Part shown: positions 11,181 to 22,082 of the stretch, in pieces
How positions within the stretch are numbered: position 1 is the stretch's first letter
Layout of the letters: each line of letters opens with the position of its first letter
DNA from: Linum tenue
Lineage: Eukaryota > Streptophyta > Magnoliopsida > Malpighiales > Linaceae
Reading direction: 5' to 3'
DNA: 64,000 nt
Assembly (NCBI GenBank): GCA_946122785.1
Contig: CAMGYJ010000004.1
Location: 61,760,679 to 61,824,678, forward strand
Program-made: the position numbers and the translations under genes
Notes under the pieces: model-generated
Told to the model about the DNA's origin: nothing
Database searches by the model: none
The model's input: only the letters and a program-made list of their open reading frames with translations

Positions 11181-14100
11181 GTGTCTTGGCATGGAACTGC
11201 CGGGGATTTGGCAAATCACTGGCTCGAAGGTCCCTATTATCTGTCGTGTTTAGTAGATCACCTATGATTGTTTTTCTTTGTGAAACCAAGTGTCGTGATA
11301 GGAAGGTTAAGTCGCGTCTTAGCAGATTAGATTTTTCGAACCATGAATTAGTTAGTCCTGTCAATACTTCTGGGGGAATGGTGGTCGCCTGGACCTCAGA
11401 AGTATCTTGTTCGCTTCTGCTTCAGTCCGAGTCGTTCATGTTTGTGAACTGTGTTCACCAACTTTTTGGATCTTTTAATTGTGTCTTTGTCCATTTGAGT
11501 TGTAATGAGGTTCACCGATCTGAACAATTCAATGAAATTTATGTTTTTCTTTCGTCGAGTGTTTCACCTTCATTCGTTCTAGGGGACTTTAATTGTTTAT
11601 TATCCTCGAATGACAAAATTGGAGGCCGGGTCCCCACTCCTCATTCTTTGTCTATGTTGCAGAATTTCTTGCAACTCAATAATCTGCAGGACCTAGACTT
11701 CCATGGCCCCCCATTCACCTGGTCAAACAGACGATCAACTCAGGATCATATCATGGAAAGATTAGATAGATGTTTAGCTTCCCCAACAGCTCTCACTTCT
11801 TGGGAGGGTATGCAGGTGCATCACCTATCGGATCTAGGTTCAGACCATAGGATGATTCTTCTTCAACTTCACCCGGCAGCAGCTCGCACCAAAGCTAATT
11901 TCCACTTTGATTGTCGTTGGATTGATAATATCGAAGCTTAAGAGATCTTAGCTGAACAATGGCGCACTCCTGGCAGCGGCTCCTTTCAGTTTAAGCTCCA
12001 TGACACACTTAAATTTTCACGGCATCAACTTTTCTCTTGGGTTGCAAAAGGCACTTCCAATTCTGCGAGGGCTATCCGAGAGCTCCGGGATGCCATTGCT
12101 ACACTGCGAGAAGCAATTCCTATTGACTGGAACGAGATTGGGTCTTTGGAAAAACAACTATCTCAGGCTTATCTCCAAGAAGAAATATACTGGTAGCAGA
12201 AATCCCGGGTGCACTATCTGACAGAAGTGGATTCAAACACCCTCTTTTTCCATCTTCCTAATATGCAAAGGCGGCGAAAGAATCGTATTCTGGTCATTCG
12301 AGATGAGAATCGCATTCTCCACGCGGAGGAATCGCCGAAAGGTATGGTTGCTGTCCTTTACTTTCAAGACATATTTACTTCTAAATGTTCCCAAGTTTCC
12401 TCGTTTATGGAGTGCCTAGGTCTGCCGAAATTAGTCACTGCAGCCATGAATGCCATGCTGACCGCCCCTATAACCAGAGAAGACATCCGCTCTACTGTCT
12501 TTAGTATTGGGAGTTACCAAGCACCGGGTTCGGATGGCTTCACCGGCATCTTTTTCCAATCCTTCTGGCCTCTTGTTGGTGAATCAGTTGTGGCAGCGGT
12601 GCTTGAATTCTTCCGTACAGGTCACCTCTTACCCAATTTCAATCATACTTGGATAACTTTGCTTCCCAAAGTGTCTAATGCCGAGTCTATGGGACAAATG
12701 CGTCCTATTGGGTTGTGTCAAGTCCCCTACAAGGTGATTTCTAAAATCATTTCTGCCAGGTTGAGTGAAATTTTACCTCGGGTGGTTGGCCCTTTTCATA
12801 ATGGTTTTGTCAAAGGTAGAATAATTTCTGACAATATTCTGCTCAGGCAAAAAGTTATGCACTTTCTGAAAACAAAAACTCAAGGTCGGGACAAATGGAT
12901 GGCCTTAAAATTAGATATGGAGAAGGCGTACGGTAGGGTAGAGTGGGAATTCTTGTTCACTCTTTTGCAACATTTGGGTTTCTGTGATCAATGGATTAAC
13001 TGGGTTCGAGAATGTGTCACTTCTGTATCTTTTATTGTGCTCATTAATGGCTCTCCTCATGGCTACTTTCATCCAGAACGTGGCATCCGGCAGGGAGATC
13101 CTTTATCTCCCTTGCTCTTCGCTCTTTACACAGAAGGGTTCTCGACGCTCCTTAATCAAGCTATTCAAGCTCAATTCCTATATGGGTTGAAAATTTATTA
13201 TCGATGTCCTATGCTGTCCCACCTATCCTTTGCAGATGACACTTATTTGTTTCTTCGTGCTTCCTTATCAGAGTGTCATAACCTCATTACCTTGCTTGAA
13301 TCTTACCAGCAGGTTAGTGGCCAGAAAGTCAATCTGCAGAAATCCACAATTACCTTAAGCAAGAATGTCTCCACGTGTGAAGCTGAAGAAATCATGGCTT
13401 TGCTGGGTGTTGCGGCCAGTGGCGCTCATGATAGCTACCTAGGTTTGCCTACTAGAGTCTCCAGATCTAAGCAGGAAACATTCCAGTTCATTGAAGATCA
13501 GTTGATATCCAAGCTTCAACAGTGGAAGGCCAAATCAATATCTCTGGCTGCCAAAGAAACACTTATCAAATCGATTGCTAATGCTTTGCCGAATTATGCC
13601 ATGCTGAGTTTTCGATTGACTCTTACATTTTGTCGCAAATTGAATGGACACTTAGCAAGATTTTGGTGGGCACAGCAGGATAGAGATGTAGGGATGAATT
13701 GGACGTCATGGCGGGCTCTTTGTCGGCATAAGTCCAGTGGTGGTCTTGGATTCCGCGATTTCGACAGCAATAACAAAGCCTTACTAGCTAAGCAAGCATG
13801 GCGTATTCTGCAGGATCCGGACAGCTCCCTTGCAATTCAATATAAAGGAAAATATTTTCCCAATTCTTCCTTCTTGCAGGCCACTTCGGGAGCTTGGCCC
13901 TCGTGGGCATGGCAGGATGTTTTGGAGGGTCGTGATCTCCTTCTTCAGGGTATCAGATGGCTTATCGGATCTGGGACTATTGTGAATATTACAGAGGATA
14001 TTTGGCTACCCACTACTCCTCCTTCCCGCCCGTAGCTGTTGCCACACGCAGCCCTCCCATCCTCTCAAGTTTCATCATTAATTGACCATGTTGCAGGTAT

Positions 14101-15272
14101 ATGGAAGCTGCCGCTGCTGAAAACTCTCTTCGATGAGGCCACAGTGAAGGTAATCTGCAGTATCCCTCTTCCTGTATTCCCCATGCCCGATAGAATAGTG
14201 TGGCACTATGAATCTTCAGACGAATATACTGTCAAATCGGGCTATCGCATTGCGGAGGCTGATTTCGTTCGAGACCTGTCTACAATTCCGACAATATTTG
14301 ATGCAAAAGCTTGGAAGTTCTTGTGGTCACTCCCAGTTCCACCTAAGCTAAGATTTTTAATGTGGCGGTTGATCAAAGGCTACTTACCTGTGAAAGATGT
14401 GCTCAGAGATAAAGAGCTTCTGGATGGTGAGGACTTGGAAGCTTTGAAATGCCCAGTCTGCACAGACCCTTCAGAGACTTTGTCTCATTGCTTTCTCCAT
14501 TGCAGGGTGGCCACTAAGTTGTGGGAATTGGCTCATATACGCCTGATGCATATTGAAATTGGGTGGCGCTATCTTTTTTTTTTATGCAGGTCTGGATAAA
14601 GTGACAGTGGCTCGTTTGGTCTTCTTATACTGGAGGATTTGGAAAGGGCGGTGTTCTTCAGCGTATGAACTTGTCCTCTTCCTACCACCCACTCTGTTGC
14701 GGCAGTTTGACAGTCAAGTATCGGAATGAACTTTCGCTCAATCAAACCCTGTCAATGGAGCTCGTCCAAGAAGCCAACATAGCTCCCCTACTGCTGGTCG
14801 GAGCTATGTACCCCCTGCTATTCCCGAGAATTTAGTCCTTGTTCATTTTGATGGAGCCACACAACAATCACTTGGAGGAGGAGTTGGATTTGTTGGCTTC
14901 ACTGGAAATCGGGACGTGAGCTTTGCTTTTGGCAGATTCTATGAGGGAGTTTCGGACCCCTTTCTTTTGGAATTGATGGCTCTTCGTGATGCTATGAGTT
15001 GGTGCGTCTCTCACTCTCTAACTAATATTCTTTTCTGTGGTGATGCGCAGGTGCTCATTCGGATGGTCAACGCGAACGATTCGACTCACGCTTTGGGAGG
15101 TGCCATTCTGAAGGAGGTTCAGGTGTTACTATCATCTCTCCGGCGTGTTTCGTTTCATTTCGTGCCTCGTAGGTACAATAGGGCTGCCCATATCGTGGCG
15201 AAACAAGCCCTCTCATCGATGATTCAGCAGCTTGTTGATCATCGCGCCTTAATTTTTTTCCTTTGTCTTTGA
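11177..15272 (+). pseudogene. LINE ORF2 (endonuclease, reverse transcriptase, RNase H), broken
   Basis: Endonuclease motifs are intact at 11177-11900: WNCRGFG, CETK, GDFN and SDH. The same frame continues through stops at 11939-11941 (TAA), 12194-12196 (TAG) and 14033-14035 (TAG) to 14599. It covers the reverse transcriptase (YQAPGSDGF, GIRQGDPLSP, catalytic FADD at about 13230) and a zinc-binding RT domain (CPVC...HCFLHC, about 14450-14510). A T-run at 14571-14583 marks a +1 frame change, after which the plant RVT_3 RNase H-like domain continues (HFDGATQ, LLELMALRDAM, CGDAQVL) with one more TGA near 14728. Each stop looks like a point change. Not functional as it stands. Confidence 0.85.
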
Positions 15273-15337
15273 CCTTTGTTGGTTTTGTATATTCTCGTAT
15301 CTTGCTATTCCTCCCGGAATATCTATGGAAAAAAACC

Positions 15338-16414
15338 ATAAGTCAAAGTTCCACCGCGCAAATCTGTCGTTTTAGTCATGGTGTGTGTCTCCAGTTTAAT
15401 TAATTGTCACCGGGTTTCTTAATCCTATGAATTAACAATGATAAATATCATTGACGTAAGATCATTGGAGTTAGTGAGATAATTAGGCTATTAGGTTGAT
15501 CCCATTCAAGTATAAATAAGTTAAGTAATAGCTCTTAGACCTATTATATGTTCATAACTTGACTTGTCACTTAAAAAAAAACTTAGACTTCAATCAAAGA
15601 TTAATGAATATCAAATAGTGTCCTAAACTCAATTCTAATCTCAATCCCTAAATAAATTCAGTATTTCAATTTCAATCTCTAATATTTTATTCGGTATCGT
15701 TATATACAAAATACTAAATTAATTCGCTTCAAAATTATAATTCAAATATGCAAAAGCAAATAGTTATGCTTTGCCGGTAGCTCCACAAATCATTCTCAAA
15801 ATCTATTAAAACAAAAAATGGTGTCAACATTCATGCAAAATAAATAAGAAAATTTCGCAAAGTATACTAGCAACAAATTATAAAAATATGGTGCCTAATA
15901 AGCACAATAAAATATTAAAGCAACAAACTAAAATGGGAGATGTTTAAATAACCCATAAACATACTACACAACAAGTAACAAACGGAGCTTAGTATGAGTT
16001 GATAAATAGTGAGAGAATGTGCTATGTATAATTAAGTGACAATTTTGGTAGTTGAGGGTCTGTTACTGTTAGTAGTGAGTGAGAAAGTCCAGTTGGGAGA
16101 GATAAAATACGCACTAGCTTACAGTTCGGTATTGATTGGTATTTCGGTATATTACCAATCTCAATCCCGTAATCCCTAATATCAATCAACACTTGAAATT
16201 CGATCCGAATCTTATGAAATATTACATATATCCAATAATACTAAATATCAAAAAATTCGATACGATATTCAGTATTATCCCAAATGTTCGTAATCTGTAC
16301 CAACTTCCAGCCCTGGTCAACAATATCGGCTACACTAGATGATCATACGAAATGATAAGTTGGCCTTTGATAGATAGAGATAAGCAGTTTTCTCTTTTCC
16401 GTGCTAGTTTCTAG
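15338..16414. other. AT-rich intergenic DNA without a supportable gene
   Basis: Only short frames and A/T runs; no TIR pair, tRNA or recognisable coding homology seen. Confidence 0.45.
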
Positions 16415-17076
16415 TAGGAATGGCAACAAAAGCCGAAGACATGGGTATCCGTGTTGACGGGTTTCGGGCAGGGTTCGGGTTTAAACCCGGTACACTGCTC
16501 ACCGGGTTGAGTTTGGGTTTAGGGGTACCCGACCATGGATACCCACCCACACTTATTCCGTCGCCCTACTCTTCCCAAACCCTACCCTAATTCTAATTTC
16601 TCCCAATCTAACTCTTCCCATACCCACCCTAATTTTATTTCTTACCAATGTAATGTTTCTTTTTTTTTCCAAAAGAAGTGAGAGGGATAAATTAATAGTT
16701 GAAGTTGAATACACCATGTTTGTTAGTTCGTTGCTCTCTCACAAACAAAAAGGAATGAACGAAAAACAAAAAATTGTGTGTTTTTATTTAGTGTAATTGT
16801 GATTTGTTTGAATTTTCTAGACTAATGTTTTATGTATGGATAATTTGTATGAGGAATTTGATGTTTGACTTTTATTTTGATAGGAACTTGTTATTGTAAG
16901 TTTTTTAGCACAAAAACCCACGGGTATCCATGAACCCGCGGATACCCAGCGGGTTGGGTTGGATTTGAGTTTTCCAAATCCAATGAGTTTTACCCCGAGT
17001 TTTTTTACGAATAAACTCATGAATTTGGGTTTGGATTTGACAAAACCCGACCCAACCCGACCCATTGCCATCCCTA
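16415..17076. mobile_element. Old hAT-like MITE, TAGG(A/G)ATGGCAA ends
   Basis: Left end TAGGAATGGCAA and right end, inverted, TAGGGATGGCAA match at 11 of 12 positions. Both subterminal parts are rich in GGGTTCGGG/GGGTATCC and their complements (CCCGACCC, GGATACCC). The flanking octamers GTTTCTAG and CTTTCCGG agree at only 5 of 8 positions, so any 8-bp target duplication has decayed. No coding capacity. It lies about 300 bp upstream of the MORF9-like gene. Confidence 0.6.
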
Positions 17077-17099
17077 CTTTCCGGCCTCAGAAAGCCCTG

Positions 17100-17379
17100 T
17101 ACTAGTGGGCCTAAAAGCCGCCAATAAGTTGGGCTCTCGCGGAGTACTCATCAACCCAAAAAGCAACCCCGGCGGCCATAGACAAGTCCGACTGTCAAAT
17201 TTCACAGCGGAGGAGCTCACTGGTTTCCCGCTCCCGGCAAGATTCCGTCCACTAGCAAAATAGTAAAAACAAAATATCTCCTCTCTCTCAAAACTAAATA
17301 TCGCTACTCGCTAGTTTACCTTATCCTCTTCTTCACAGTCTCGCGCTCGCCAATTTCGTATAGTTCGTCCGCGCTTCCA
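17100..17379 (+). promoter_or_regulatory. Upstream region of the MORF9-like gene with site II motifs
   Basis: GTGGGCC lies near 17106 and TTGGGCT near 17132. TGGGCY (site II) elements are known TCP-binding sites in promoters of plant organelle and ribosome genes. A CT-rich patch (CTCCTCTCTCTC, about 17279-17290) lies about 90 bp before the ATG. Motifs are seen; regulation is inferred. Confidence 0.45.
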
Positions 17380-18798
17380 ATGGCTGCGTTTGCTCTCTCG
17401 TCTTCACTCACTCCCAAAACCCTAACCCCTTCTCTCTCTTGCCCCAAACCATCCTTGACGCCTTCCTCCTTTCCCGTCCCTCAATCATGGAACCGCCGGA
17501 GTTGGAGCTCCTTCCGCTCGCGGCAGCGGCAGTCGTTTGCTCGCGCGGCCGTGAACTCCGATTTTTCGTCGCGGAGGAGCAGCAGCGAGCAGAGGGAGAC
17601 GATAATGTTGCCCGGTTGCGACTACAACCATTGGCTGATTGTGATGGACTTCCCCAAGGATCCCGCGCCGAGTAGAGAGCAGATGATCGATGCTTATCTC
17701 AATACTCTCGCTACCGTCCTTGGCAGGTTGGATTTTGTTTCAATCTTAATCTGCAATGTTTCCAGTCGTTCGAAGCTGGTGTGAATTTAGGGTTTGGTAG
17801 CTTGATTTGGTAGAAATTGGATTGAACTGTTGGCTTAGTAGTAGTGAACTATTCCATATGTGTGAATCTGTAAAGTGTAAAGGAATGGTTGGATATCCAT
17901 TACGGGGAATCAGTGAGCAATTCGAGTTATTCAGAGTTACTGCAGCGAATTGATTCTCAATATATGACATTACAGCCTTTGATGGCCCGAAAGGTTGTGT
18001 CTTTGAATCCGTAGTAACTCAAATGTAAACTCGAGCTGTGGCAACAAGTTGATTCTCAAATCTCAATATTGTATCTCAATATGTTTTTGAAACTTAGTAT
18101 CGTATTAGAGCCTTTTATAGCCTCAAAGGTTGTGTCTTTGAATCTAAGTAACCTCAATATAACGCTGGGCTTGAGCGCAGCTCTATTTATTAGAAGAACT
18201 GGAGTTGTCGTTAGAGTCTGAACTGTCACTCATTGCATTTGGTTTCTGTGGAACTCAGCATGGAAGAGGCGAAGAAAAATATGTATGCTTTCAGTACAAC
18301 GACCTACACCGGGTTTCAGTGCACGGTAGATGAAGCTACCTCTGAGAAATTCAAGGGTGAGTAAGAGTAACCCATTTTTTTTTTAACTCTACTTGCTTTG
18401 TTTACTTATATACTTATCTTGGGATTTTCAAGCTGTTGCAGGTTTGCCAGGAGTGCTCTGGGTGCTGCCTGACTCCTATATAGATGTTAAGAACAAAGAC
18501 TATGGAGGTGCTCAGCTGCTTTTAGTTTACTTCATCTGGCTTTCATGTTGGATCTTTTTGGCAGTGGTGTTCATCCTTTAATGGCCTTAATGTTCTTTTG
18601 GAGAAATGTTCAGGGGACAAGTATGTGAATGGAGAAATCATACCATGCACTTACCCGACGTATCAACCGAAGCAGCGCAAGAGTTCCAAGTACGAGAGTA
18701 AAAGGTACGAGAGACGAAGAGATGGCCCACCTGCTAATCAAAGGAGTCCATCAAAACCACAGTCTGCTAGCTCGCCCGAGTCATCGTCCTCTGCATAA
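17380..18798 (+). CDS. MORF9: Multiple organellar RNA editing factor, MORF9-like (plastid)
   Basis: MORF/RIP proteins bind PPR editing factors and are needed for C-to-U editing of organelle transcripts; MORF9 acts in plastids. Exons 17380-17726, 18259-18356, 18442-18507 and 18614-18798 join with GT-AG introns (phases 2, 1, 1) to give 231 residues, close to the usual MORF9 length. The N-terminus is a Ser/Arg-rich transit peptide. The MORF box follows: [56 protein letters not shown] and [21 protein letters not shown] basic Lys/Arg/Ser tail ends the protein. The [11 protein letters not shown] segment favours MORF9 over plastid MORF2. Family membership is firm; the exact paralogue is inference. 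Intron 1 contains two repeats of GGTTGTGTCTTTGAATC. Confidence 0.9.
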
Positions 18799-19559
18799 GC
18801 GATCATAGAATATAAAAAAAATGTATGTTTTACTACCCTTGTGCTTTTCTTCATAGCTTGTACCATTTGTTTATAACTGTTCTGTCATTTGCTCTTGCTT
18901 CCTTGTGCATATGCTTTAGTAGTTCGAATCAAAAGAGTAGAGTTAATACCTGTCTCTTCGTTGCAGGGTCATCCTTCAGCTTTTCTATGGTGTTCTCATC
19001 TGTGATTCATGGTCTTTGCTGGGGGGAAGCAAAGTGTGATTTTGAGTTCATTCCTCTTTAGAGCTGAGACTTCCCTAGTCCCCTACAGTGAAAAATCTTG
19101 TATGCATTGTAAGATCAGATAGGTGAGTTCTGAGTCTCTTTTTGGACACCGTGTCCAATCCATCCATCCTTATGGAGAAAGGGAATTTGATGAGGATTAC
19201 ATGGCAGCCATATGGACTTGACACTGTTCTAGACTCTGTATGTGAATTTTGCTCTGTTTCCAAGTTGGTCCTATTTAGGGTGGTGACCAACGATTTGCTA
19301 CACATCAAACCGAATTTGGCATTTGAGTCGCTTGAATATAATTCAATTTGCTTCCTTTGATTCGAAAATGGTGGGTCATTTTCCTTTTATTGTTGATCTG
19401 GCCATGTGTTAGTTTGCATCCGATTCTGAACATGACCAGACCAGGCTCAACATTGGTCCTCTTTCCTCATGCTCAACACTCTAGAGCCGTTCAAGGCTCA
19501 AAGCCTGACCCTTATTTCTGACAAATGATGTTGATTCAAGGTTGGAAATCTGGCTTTAC
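18799..19559. other. 3' flank of the MORF9-like gene, no further gene seen
   Basis: Probably includes the MORF9-like 3' UTR at its start. The remainder has only short frames. Confidence 0.4.
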
Positions 19560-19567
19560 ATACCAAC

Positions 19568-19950
19568 TAGGGGAAGCTAATACGCTCCAATTAAATTGGT
19601 CCGAATTGATCCGGTTTCGGTGTAATCTTTTCGAGAATATGAGGACCGAAGATTGGATTGGATACAATCCAGTTTTGACCCGGTTCGGTCCCAATCTGGT
19701 CTTGATTTTAAATTGAGCTTGTGGAGTTTTGAGTGGGATGAGGCCTAAAAGGGTGTGGAGTTGGTTAGGTTTTGGGTGCTGGGTTCTTTTATTCGATTTT
19801 TGGTCCGGTCTCGAATGGTTTTTAACCTCAAATCTAAGCTTGAAGATAGGATTGAATTGTTTGCTATCCGATCCCGATCCGGTCTCGGTCGGAATTATAC
19901 GATCCGATTTCGAGTAAAACCTACAAACTTAGACCAAATTGCCACCCCTA
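19568..19950. mobile_element. hAT MITE, TAGGGG family copy A (383 bp)
   Basis: Begins TAGGGGAAGC, ends GCCACCCCTA, flanked by ATACCAAC (19560-19567) and ATACCAAA (19951-19958), a 7-of-8 match to an 8-bp target duplication. The inside aligns along its length with copies at 51613-52038 and 57250-57660: shared blocks are TTAAATTGG, GGACCGAAGATTGGATTGGA, AAGGGTG(T/A)GGAGTTGGTTA and GGTCCGGTCTCG. It has no ORF that looks like a transposase. Confidence 0.85.
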
Positions 19951-19958
19951 ATACCAAA

Positions 19959-21361
19959 AGTTGTGAGTTAAATAAGGCGATGGGGATTACAATAGGTCAA
20001 GTTGGATCAAATTTCCTTAAATTCAAACCCAATTTGGTGGGTGCACCAAGAAAAAAACTGGGAAATACCCATTAGGTTTTAGAACAACAAATCCAACCTA
20101 ATCCAACAGGTACACACGAATTCATGAGGACTCGTGGATTCATAAACATATCCATGCATTAATACTGAACACTCACATTGTAATATTATATAAAAAAAAT
20201 TCTATAAATATCTCTATAAAGACTAATAAGGTTCACTAATTGTTCATATTATTAGGTTTATACTGACACAGACTATTAACATTCATAAATTATCCGTATT
20301 GTTCATATTATGTACAAAATGATGTCGTTTTGATTTTTTAGCGCGAGTAGGGTAGAAAGACTGAATCAACCTCGCAATTTCGAAAGTAGATAATGATTTC
20401 CTTCCAACTACATCTCAATTTAGACAAAATGAAATTCATCCTCCCAACCCTTTTACCATTCCTATAATTTGGAAATAACTTATACCCCACTAATTAGGGG
20501 TAGGATTTTACTTTTCGTGTTCTCATCTCACCTGTGGTTCATATCTTAGTATTAATTAGGTTTTTTGTTTGTTGGGAGATCTTTGGGCCTAAGCATATGT
20601 ATGGATTGGTGGATCATGATCCAGTTATTGGCCCATGAATATGTGATTGCGACTGCCACTATAATTGAACCAAAAAAAGAGGTGCTCAATAATAGCGTAG
20701 GGACATGTGAACACATGACATGAATAGGAAATGTGTGATTGCGATTGCCACTCCAATTTACACACACTATCGATCTCATTATCAGTAGAAAGAAGCTTCC
20801 CAAATTTTCTCCTAGCACAATCATACGAAGATTTGAACGGTAAACACTCCATGCTAGCCATAATGAGTTCTCTTCTTAATTGGCGTAACAATAATGAATT
20901 CACAAGGTCAAAATAGTAAAGATCTTAGCATCATTTCCTCAACAAATATTTATTATTAGCTCCAAAAACTTACTGACAAAAAAGTCATGATGGCTACTCC
21001 CACTCGATTCATCGATCAAATTGGTGTTTTGCAAATATTGTTGGCGGTGGCAGAGTCAGGATTTTGTCCAATATGAGTGCAATGTGGGGGGAAAAATCAT
21101 ATGATGTTTACTCTTTTACTTATATCATGATCCGAATTATGAATGGCGTCTCTCATTAAGTATGCTACCAGAAAGCATTTACAAACTTCACCATTAAAGG
21201 GTGATTGTCACGTAGCTTATTATGAAAATATTTTTTTTAAGCATTTGCAACGATGACGGTAAAAAATTCAGAAGTCGGTACATTAACAAAAGACTTAAAA
21301 GGATATATAAATCAGAAGTTACATATATATCACCATTGGCGCGCGCACATATACACCAATG
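19959..21361. other. Intergenic DNA without a recognised gene
   Basis: Two short direct repeats of GTGATTGCGA(C/T)TGCCACT occur at about 20643 and 20738. No TIR pair, coding homology or RNA gene seen. Confidence 0.4.
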
Positions 21362-21369
21362 GTTCTTAT

Positions 21370-22074
21370 TAGGGGTGGGAAACGGTGCGGTTGCGGTTAA
21401 CTGCACCGCAATTTGCAGTTAACTGCAACCGCAAAACACCCATATTAGCCAACCGCGACCGCGTCCCTCACGGTTAGCGGTTAACCAAAAACCGCAGAAC
21501 GCGATTAACGGTGAACCGCGGTTTCTGGTTGCAAAAACCGCAACAACCGAAACAGTATACGAAACCGCAGTTAAGCAAACTAATCGCGAATTAACCGCGA
21601 ACTAACCGCAAAAATACATGGAAAAAAAAACACAGCAGCTACTGTTTTGTCTATTTTCACTTCCATCAAGCCCCTGCATCTGACGACGACGCGGGAAGAT
21701 GGGAAGGGTCGAAGGGAAATGGATTTTTTACTTTCGTTTCGTCAAATCAAAACGACGGCAAAAGGGAGAAGTGGGGGAAGGGCCGTGTCGGGTTTGGGCT
21801 GCTGGGTTGGGGGTCTACTTTGGGCTGGGGTGGGGGGTCAACTTTGGGCTGGGCTGGGGGTCAACTATGGGTTGGGGCTATCTCGCGATTAGCCTTGCGG
21901 TTATATGGATTTGCTGTTTCGGTTGCGGTTAAACCGCAAACCGCAAAATAGTCCATATCTCCAACCGCGACCGCAAAATAGGCAAAATATGGGGTTTGCG
22001 GTTAACCAATAACCGCACGATTTCGGTGCGGTTATTGGTTTAACCGCGAAACCGCAACCGTTTTCCCAACCCTA
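21370..22074. mobile_element. hAT-type MITE rich in AACCGCAA motifs, perfect 8-bp target duplication
   Basis: Starts TAGGGGTGGGAAACGGT, ends with the inverse of TAGGGTTGGGAAAACGGT, and is flanked on both sides by GTTCTTAT (21362-21369 and 22075-22082). The 8-bp duplication and TAGGG ends identify the hAT superfamily. Both subterminal 200-300 bp are dense in GCGGTTAAC/GTTAACCGC and TTGCGGTT motifs in both orientations, so a single strand could fold extensively. The GC-rich centre (about 21770-21890) has GGGCTGGGG-type short repeats. It encodes no transposase. Confidence 0.88.
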
Positions 22075-22082
22075 GTTCTTAT

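Larger units (their letters stand above)
9845..15337 (+). mobile_element. Near full-length L1-type LINE retrotransposon (degenerate)
   Basis: Two-ORF plant LINE: ORF1 (nucleic-acid-binding) then ORF2 with AP endonuclease, reverse transcriptase, zinc-binding RT domain and a C-terminal RNase H-like domain, followed by a short A-run near 15330. Boundaries are approximate because no target-site duplication was found. ORF2 has several stops and at least one frameshift, so the copy cannot be autonomous. It is moderately old: the reading frame is otherwise easy to follow over 3.4 kb. Confidence 0.85.

Noticed and set aside
21647..21932. Gly/Trp-rich frames in the GC-rich MITE centre
   Set aside because: They are translations of short GGGCTGGGG repeats inside a non-autonomous element.
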